A DNA stretch of 17,906 bases, from positions 1 to 17,906 of the forward strand of contig JBBQTU010000065.1 of NCBI GenBank assembly GCA_038213005.1, in the 5' to 3' direction. Positions 14,381 through 17,906 of this stretch are shown here, piece after piece (within the stretch, counting starts at the first letter, position 1; every line of letters begins with the position of its first letter). The notes under the pieces are model-generated. The model saw nothing but the letters and a program-made list of their open reading frames with translations, was not told the DNA's origin and searched no databases. This DNA is from JBBQTU01 sp038213005. Its GTDB lineage: Bacteria > Planctomycetota > Phycisphaerae > Tepidisphaerales > Tepidisphaeraceae. A program made the translations under genes and the position numbers.

Positions 14381-15583
14381 ATGAGGGTGATGCGCATTCT
14401 GACGACACTCCTGGCACTGACGCTGCTGGCCGGTTCGGCCTGGGCGCAGCGGAAATCTTCCAATCCCAGAGACGCTCTGCCGGAAGGATTCCGCGAGATC
14501 CCCATCCCCCGCTATCTGATCTACACCGACCTGGGCGACGATGACCTTCGGGCCGTGGCCGTTCGCCTGGATCGCCTGGCGACGGAATACGACCGCCGCA
14601 CGCGCGAGTTCAGCCAGGCTCGCAGCGACAAGAAAATGCCCATCTTCCTCTTCTCAAAGCAGGAAGACTATTACGCCGCCGGCGGCATGAAGGGGTCGGC
14701 CGGGGTCTTTGAGGGCAATCGCTTGATGGCCTGCCTGGGCGGCAAAGCCGACGGCCGCGCCTGGGGCACCATTCAGCACGAGGCATTCCACCAGTACGCG
14801 GAGCTAAAGCTCGAGCATCTGCCGGTCTGGGTTAATGAGGGGCTTGCGGAGTATTTCAGCCATGGCATCTTCACCGGAGATGGCTTCGTCTCCGGGGTTA
14901 TTCCTCAGTGGCGGCTGGAGCGGGTCCGAGCGCATATTGCCGCCAGCGAACTGCTCCCCCTGGAGGATATGCTTAAATACACGTATGAACACTGGAACCA
15001 GCGGCTCGACGTGACCAACTACGATCAGGCATGGGCCTATATCCAGTTCCTGGCCCACGGCAGCGGCGTGGCGGGGCAGAGAGCGTTGGAGCAATACATA
15101 CGCGATGTCGGCCGGGGGCAGGATTCTGTGCGGGCGTTCCGCGCCAGCCTGGGCGATCCCGCTGAAGTCCAACGCCGGTTCACGCAGTGGGTGGCAGACC
15201 TGCCGGACAACCCTACGCTTGGTCTATATGGTGAAGCCGCCGTCGCCACCGTCACGAGCTTTGTGGCGCGTGCGGCCGCCCAGAAGCAGGTGATCCGGTC
15301 CCTTGACGAACTGACGTCACTGGTCGATCAACGTGCGCTCCTGTGCGCCGATGAAGACTGGATCCCGGTCCAGATCCTGCGGGAACTGCTGCCGCTGGCA
15401 GGCCAACTGGGCACTTGGAGCATGACTCCGGGCTCGCGCAAGGAGCCGCCTGCCGTTGTCCTGAGGATGCGCGATGGCACCGTCGTCCGAGGCATGTTCA
15501 CCTTCAACCGCGGCCGGGTGAGCAAAGTATGGGTCGAGTCGCAGCAGCCTGCCAGAGGCTCGTCGTCGCGCCGGTCCAGGTAA
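14381..15583 (+). CDS. Secreted DUF1570-like putative zinc metallopeptidase
   Basis: The product is 400 aa. It starts with a signal peptide (MRVMRILTTLLALTLLAGSA, cleavage after WA and before QRK). The gluzincin-type motif is intact: HEAFH at 133-137 and NEGLAEYF at 152-159, with Glu153 (or Glu157) as third zinc ligand. A YAAGGMKGSAGVF segment (98-110) precedes the motif. DUF1570 proteins are expanded in Planctomycetota; their substrate is unknown. The Arg/Ser-rich tail may be disordered. Start ATG 14381 has no clear Shine-Dalgarno; a TTGCAA-N18-GACAAT element ends seven bases before it, so a leaderless transcript is possible. ATG 14390, behind GAGGG, is an alternative. Confidence 0.83.
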   Translation: MRVMRILTTLLALTLLAGSAWAQRKSSNPRDALPEGFREIPIPRYLIYTDLGDDDLRAVAVRLDRLATEYDRRTREFSQARSDKKMPIFLFSKQEDYYAAGGMKGSAGVFEGNRLMACLGGKADGRAWGTIQHEAFHQYAELKLEHLPVWVNEGLAEYFSHGIFTGDGFVSGVIPQWRLERVRAHIAASELLPLEDMLKYTYEHWNQRLDVTNYDQAWAYIQFLAHGSGVAGQRALEQYIRDVGRGQDSVRAFRASLGDPAEVQRRFTQWVADLPDNPTLGLYGEAAVATVTSFVARAAAQKQVIRSLDELTSLVDQRALLCADEDWIPVQILRELLPLAGQLGTWSMTPGSRKEPPAVVLRMRDGTVVRGMFTFNRGRVSKVWVESQQPARGSSSRRSR

Positions 15584-15626
15584 GGCACCACGACAACGTC
15601 CAGTTGCGCCATGGCCGCAGCCGCCA

Positions 15627-15831
15627 GGCGTGCCCGTTTTTCCGGGCACGCCATTTCTTAGCCCCAACGGGGCGGCATTCGTAAGCCCAGGGTAAGCGTA
15701 CTCGCGCAGCCCTGGGTAAGAACCATTCACCCTGAATGAGCCCTGAAAGGGCGACACCTCTTTCAACACCGTATTCGCTCCAACCACCCGCGGACTCGCA
15801 ACTTGCATCTGCCCGGAAAAACGGGCACGCC
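15627..15831. mobile_element. MITE-like repeat with inverted ends, copy B
   Basis: This 205-bp unit matches copy A (1772-1980) along its length, in the same orientation. Its ends are a perfect 21-bp inverted repeat: 15627-15647 (GGCGTGCCCGTTTTTCCGGG plus C) with 15811-15831. The left end also folds on itself, since GGCGTGCCCG and CGGGCACGCC flank TTTTTC. Internal hairpins are GCCCC-AAC-GGGGC, CCCAGGG/CCCTGGG with a 17-base loop, and GCCCT-GAA-AGGGC. It lies between the convergent ends of the DUF1570 gene and the acetyltransferase gene, and its right end is 16 bases from the latter's stop. No flanking target duplication is obvious by eye. Confidence 0.8.
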
Positions 15832-15846
15832 CCAGCCGCCCGCATC

Positions 15847-17085
15847 TCATGCGTCCGGGGCATCCCCTGCGGCCTTACCTGCCGGCCGGAAGCCTCGCAG
15901 ACACCGTCCCAGCGGAATAAGCCCCACCAGCAACCGGCTGAGAAATCCACCTGTCGGGCAGATGACGCTGGCGATCATGCGCCGCTGGCCCCACAGATGC
16001 TTCATGGGGTGGTCGCCGGGCGCAGCACACGAGTCGATCCACCGGATTTGGTCCTGCTGGTGCAGACGACGAACACCTTCGATCGCCAGCACCATCCCGG
16101 GAGAAGAGCGGGCATGCCGCTCATCGTATGCGATCTTGAGGCTGAAGATCCCTTCGCCCGCGACCATGTTGAACTCGCCCGCCACAGGCTGCCCATCCAG
16201 CGACAGGCAGGTAATCCTGAGTCGCTGACGCCGAAACCCCTCTCGCGCAATTTCGCTGAAGAACAGACGATCTGCTTGGTTGCAGGCGATGGCCGTTCCG
16301 CCGCGGCCTTTCCAACCGCTGGCTTCGAGGCTCATGAACTTCTCGAGCCACGCATCAAGGTCGTCTGTTTGCGCCAGGCTCAGGATTTCAAGGTCGCTGT
16401 CCTCGCTCAGGCGACGACGCTTTCGTTCATAGTTGCCCAGTTCGGCCTTGGTCATCGATTCACGCAGATAGGATTCCGCGTCATGTCCCACTTCCAGCAG
16501 GGCGCGGGTGTACAAGCCGCTGAAGTGGACAGGCAGTTGCTCGCGAGCCGCGAAATCCAGGAAGCCGTCGAACACCGGCCCGTCGGCCGACAGGGTCTGC
16601 AGGTCCATCAGGGCATTGCGTTTACCCGAGCCCTTTTCCCAGTCAAACAGGACCTTCCAGCACTCGGCCTCCCGGCCTCGGGCCAGAAGGGGGGTACACA
16701 AGAAGCAGTGAGGATGCTTCCAGAGTGTTGCGGCCCGCAGCGGCAGACGGCGAAACCTGGAGTGCCATTGCAGCGGGAAGACGCCCACCACGCGCGGCGC
16801 GTTGGCCGCATCCGTCTCGACCACCAATGCGATCTCAACGTCCTGCCCGGCGCCGTACAGGCGAAGCGCCGGCAGCAACATCCAATGCTCATAGAATAGG
16901 TTGGGTTCCGCCACCTGCTCGGCCAGCAATTCCCACGAGGCGATGTAAGGCTCGCATTGCCCCGCGTCGCGAAGGCTGACGACGCGGCAGGCTCGTCCGG
17001 CTCCACTGACGGGATGAGCGCCCACCGCCCGGCCATGGGGGCGCACAGGTGCGTCGGTTCTCGGGATTCCCGCGGATCCAGTCAT
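15847..17085 (-). CDS. GNAT-superfamily acetyltransferase, BioF2/CelD-like (Acetyltransf_6)
   Basis: The product is 412 aa. ATG 17085 has AGGAAG six bases upstream. The N-terminal half carries the helper domain of this family (PNLFYEHWMLLPAL at 61-74; LWKHPHCFLCTPLL at 121-134). The C-terminal half is the BioF2-like acetyltransferase fold: LGNYERKRRRL (216-226), a WLEKFMSLEASGWKGRGGTAI region (246-266), LSLDGQPVAGEF (295-305), and FSLKIAYDERHARSSPGMVL (314-333), the acetyl-CoA/core strand segment. Members such as CelD-like proteins act in polysaccharide or cell-surface modification, but substrates are mostly unknown. No signal peptide is apparent. A hydrophobic stretch near the end (about 381-391) may contact the membrane. 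Confidence 0.85.
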   Translation of the reverse strand: MTGSAGIPRTDAPVRPHGRAVGAHPVSGAGRACRVVSLRDAGQCEPYIASWELLAEQVAEPNLFYEHWMLLPALRLYGAGQDVEIALVVETDAANAPRVVGVFPLQWHSRFRRLPLRAATLWKHPHCFLCTPLLARGREAECWKVLFDWEKGSGKRNALMDLQTLSADGPVFDGFLDFAAREQLPVHFSGLYTRALLEVGHDAESYLRESMTKAELGNYERKRRRLSEDSDLEILSLAQTDDLDAWLEKFMSLEASGWKGRGGTAIACNQADRLFFSEIAREGFRRQRLRITCLSLDGQPVAGEFNMVAGEGIFSLKIAYDERHARSSPGMVLAIEGVRRLHQQDQIRWIDSCAAPGDHPMKHLWGQRRMIASVICPTGGFLSRLLVGLIPLGRCLRGFRPAGKAAGDAPDA

Positions 17086-17275
17086 TGTTGCTTCCTCATT
17101 TTTCCCAAAGTGCCAAGAGCCAACACTTCTGTGCATGATGATAGGCAGCCTCTTTGGGCCGGCAAGCTATAAGGCTGAGAACCCGTGGTCATGTGGGATG
17201 TCATCTCTTCTGTCGCCCCAATATCGCACCTCCAAGGTGCGTTGTTCGTACAGATAGACACTCGACTAATGTTCC
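17086..17275. other. Intergenic region without a recognisable gene
   Basis: After the Shine-Dalgarno and presumed promoter of the acetyltransferase gene, this stretch holds no supported coding frame. A small perfect hairpin, GCACCT-CCA-AGGTGC, lies at 17226-17240. The long frames crossing it on both strands continue into the tandem repeats and look incidental. Confidence 0.6.
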
Positions 17276-17543
17276 TCGCATCGCTCGCCCAGTGTTGCGA
17301 TCCTTCTATCCGTTCGGCGGTCCTCATAAGGCCTGGACCCGAAACGCGCGCGTTCGCGGAAGTAGTAGTGCGTGGCGTCCCCGCCCGCACAGGCCCATCC
17401 CACGCATCCTTCGCATCGCTCGCCCAGTGTTGCGATCCTTCTATCCGTTCGACGGTCCTCATACGGCCTGGACCCGAAACGCGCGTTCGCGGAAGTAGTA
17501 GTGCGTGGCGTCCCCGCCCGCACAGGACCATCCCATGCATCCC
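17276..17543. repeat. Tandem duplication, units of 135 and 133 bp
   Basis: Unit 1 (17276-17410) and unit 2 (17411-17543) both begin TCGCATCGCTCGCCCAGTGT and are nearly identical throughout. Unit 2 lacks one CG pair in the GCGCG run and has a few substitutions. The loss of two bases breaks any shared reading frame, so a coding role is unlikely. I recognise no function; it may be an intergenic repeat that duplicated in place. Confidence 0.9.
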
Positions 17544-17659
17544 CCGCAGATCACGGCCGGTGCCTCGGCTGCACCCATTCCCTGTGGAATCCGGACTAGG
17601 TGGTGAAGATCGGCGGAACACGCCATACCCCCCCGGCCACGGTCGGCGACCTGGCAGTG

Positions 17660-17872
17660 ATGGAAGACTCCATTTCTCTACAGGAGGCAGCAGATCGAAG
17701 ATTCGGCGTGGCGAAGAACACAGAGAAGAGTTTTATCCGCCCGGCCGGGTACGGCCTCGATTTCGCAGATTGCAGACTCAAGCTCATCCGTTCCATCCTT
17801 CGCGATAATCTGCGAAATCGAGCGGTACTGAGTTTACCCGCCGCGGCGGGCGGGCGGATAGAACGCTTCTGA
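17660..17872 (+). CDS. Small ORF of uncertain reality (70 aa)
   Basis: The frame opens at ATG 17660 (GTG 17657 adjacent) and stops with TGA at 17870-17872, inside the right terminal repeat. The N-terminal residues MEDSISLQEAADRRFGVAKN faintly resemble the first helix-turn-helix of excisionase- or MerR-like proteins, but the rest does not continue that pattern. No Shine-Dalgarno precedes it. The coding strand runs through a 16-bp inverted repeat, which argues against a conserved protein. The stop maps to 105-107 of the left repeat, just before RAYT relic 1. It is more likely non-coding than coding. Confidence 0.2.
   Translation: MEDSISLQEAADRRFGVAKNTEKSFIRPAGYGLDFADCRLKLIRSILRDNLRNRAVLSLPAAAGGRIERF
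17756..17822. repeat. 16-bp perfect inverted repeat spanning the closure point
   Basis: CTCGATTTCGCAGATT at 17756-17771 is the exact complement of AATCTGCGAAATCGAG at 17807-17822, with a 35-base loop. The left arm straddles the start of the right terminal repeat (17766); in the left copy only its last six bases remain (1-6). It could be a hairpin in RNA or a protein-binding or recombination site. No T-run follows. Confidence 0.85.
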
Positions 17873-17906
17873 CGGTGGCGGACGGTTCAAACCATTTCCA
17901 GCGCAG
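17766..17906. repeat. Terminal direct repeat, right copy (141 bp)
   Basis: Identical to positions 1-141. If the molecule is circular, this copy is the same DNA as the left copy and would be counted once. Joining base 17765 to base 1 restores the 16-bp inverted repeat in full and places the RAYT relic directly downstream. Confidence 0.95.

Noticed and set aside
17082..17621. 179-codon minus-strand frame and its overlapping plus-strand frames
   Set aside because: They cross the 135-bp tandem repeat, where a two-base indel changes frame between units, and they carry no motif or ribosome site.
1..17906. CRISPR array
   Set aside because: The 14-bp array has no spacers and the 135-bp units are directly adjacent; no regular repeat-spacer pattern or cas gene was seen.

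Overview
The window is GC-rich bacterial DNA with about fourteen intact protein genes. It mixes ATG, GTG and TTG starts, and several genes have clear Shine-Dalgarno sites. The gene set suggests an uncultured member of the Planctomycetota, perhaps Phycisphaerae-like: a secreted DUF1570 HExxH protein, a DUF4118-PAS protein, a large SppA, a lone MCE protein, sugar-active TIM-barrel enzymes, and relics of REP-associated (RAYT) transposases. This assignment is inference from gene families, since there is no rRNA or other marker gene. I saw no tRNA, CRISPR array, intact transposase, integrase or replication gene.

Layout. The first 141 bases and the last 141 bases are identical, so the window is either a closed 17,765-bp circle or a segment bounded by a repeat. 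Positions 109-767 hold two decayed RAYT C-terminal fragments. Next comes a LOG-family nucleotide-processing protein on the minus strand, then a roughly 209-bp repeat with inverted ends (copy A) in its upstream region. A plus-strand run follows: a kinase-less DUF4118-PAS membrane protein, a secreted parvulin-type prolyl isomerase, a 14-bp tandem repeat and hairpin, and a GH30 glycosidase. SppA converges on GH30. A small membrane protein diverges from SppA. A minus-strand ferredoxin-like protein has a perfect FNR-type box and a correctly spaced -10 in front of it. A Phd/PIN toxin-antitoxin pair then runs on the plus strand to a strong hairpin.

Positions 9819-14288 are all on the minus strand: a sugar isomerase/epimerase-like TIM barrel, a 718-residue glycosidase-like protein, and an MCE (MlaD-type) protein. 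The DUF1570 protein diverges from the MCE gene. Copy B of the inverted-end repeat lies between it and a convergent BioF2/CelD-like acetyltransferase gene. The last 820 bases hold no secure gene. They contain a 135-bp tandem duplication, a small ORF and a 16-bp inverted repeat that runs into the terminal repeat.

How it fits together. The content is mainly housekeeping and envelope or carbohydrate functions: envelope proteostasis (prolyl isomerase, SppA), lipid transport (MCE), and glycan use (GH30, the GH-like protein, the TIM barrel). Accessory repeats and transposase relics are scattered between them. I found no clear multi-gene defence system or other new system. The best leads are the two matched inverted-end repeats, the exact 141-base closure, the RAYT relics, and the FNR-box/leaderless promoter arrangement of the ferredoxin gene.
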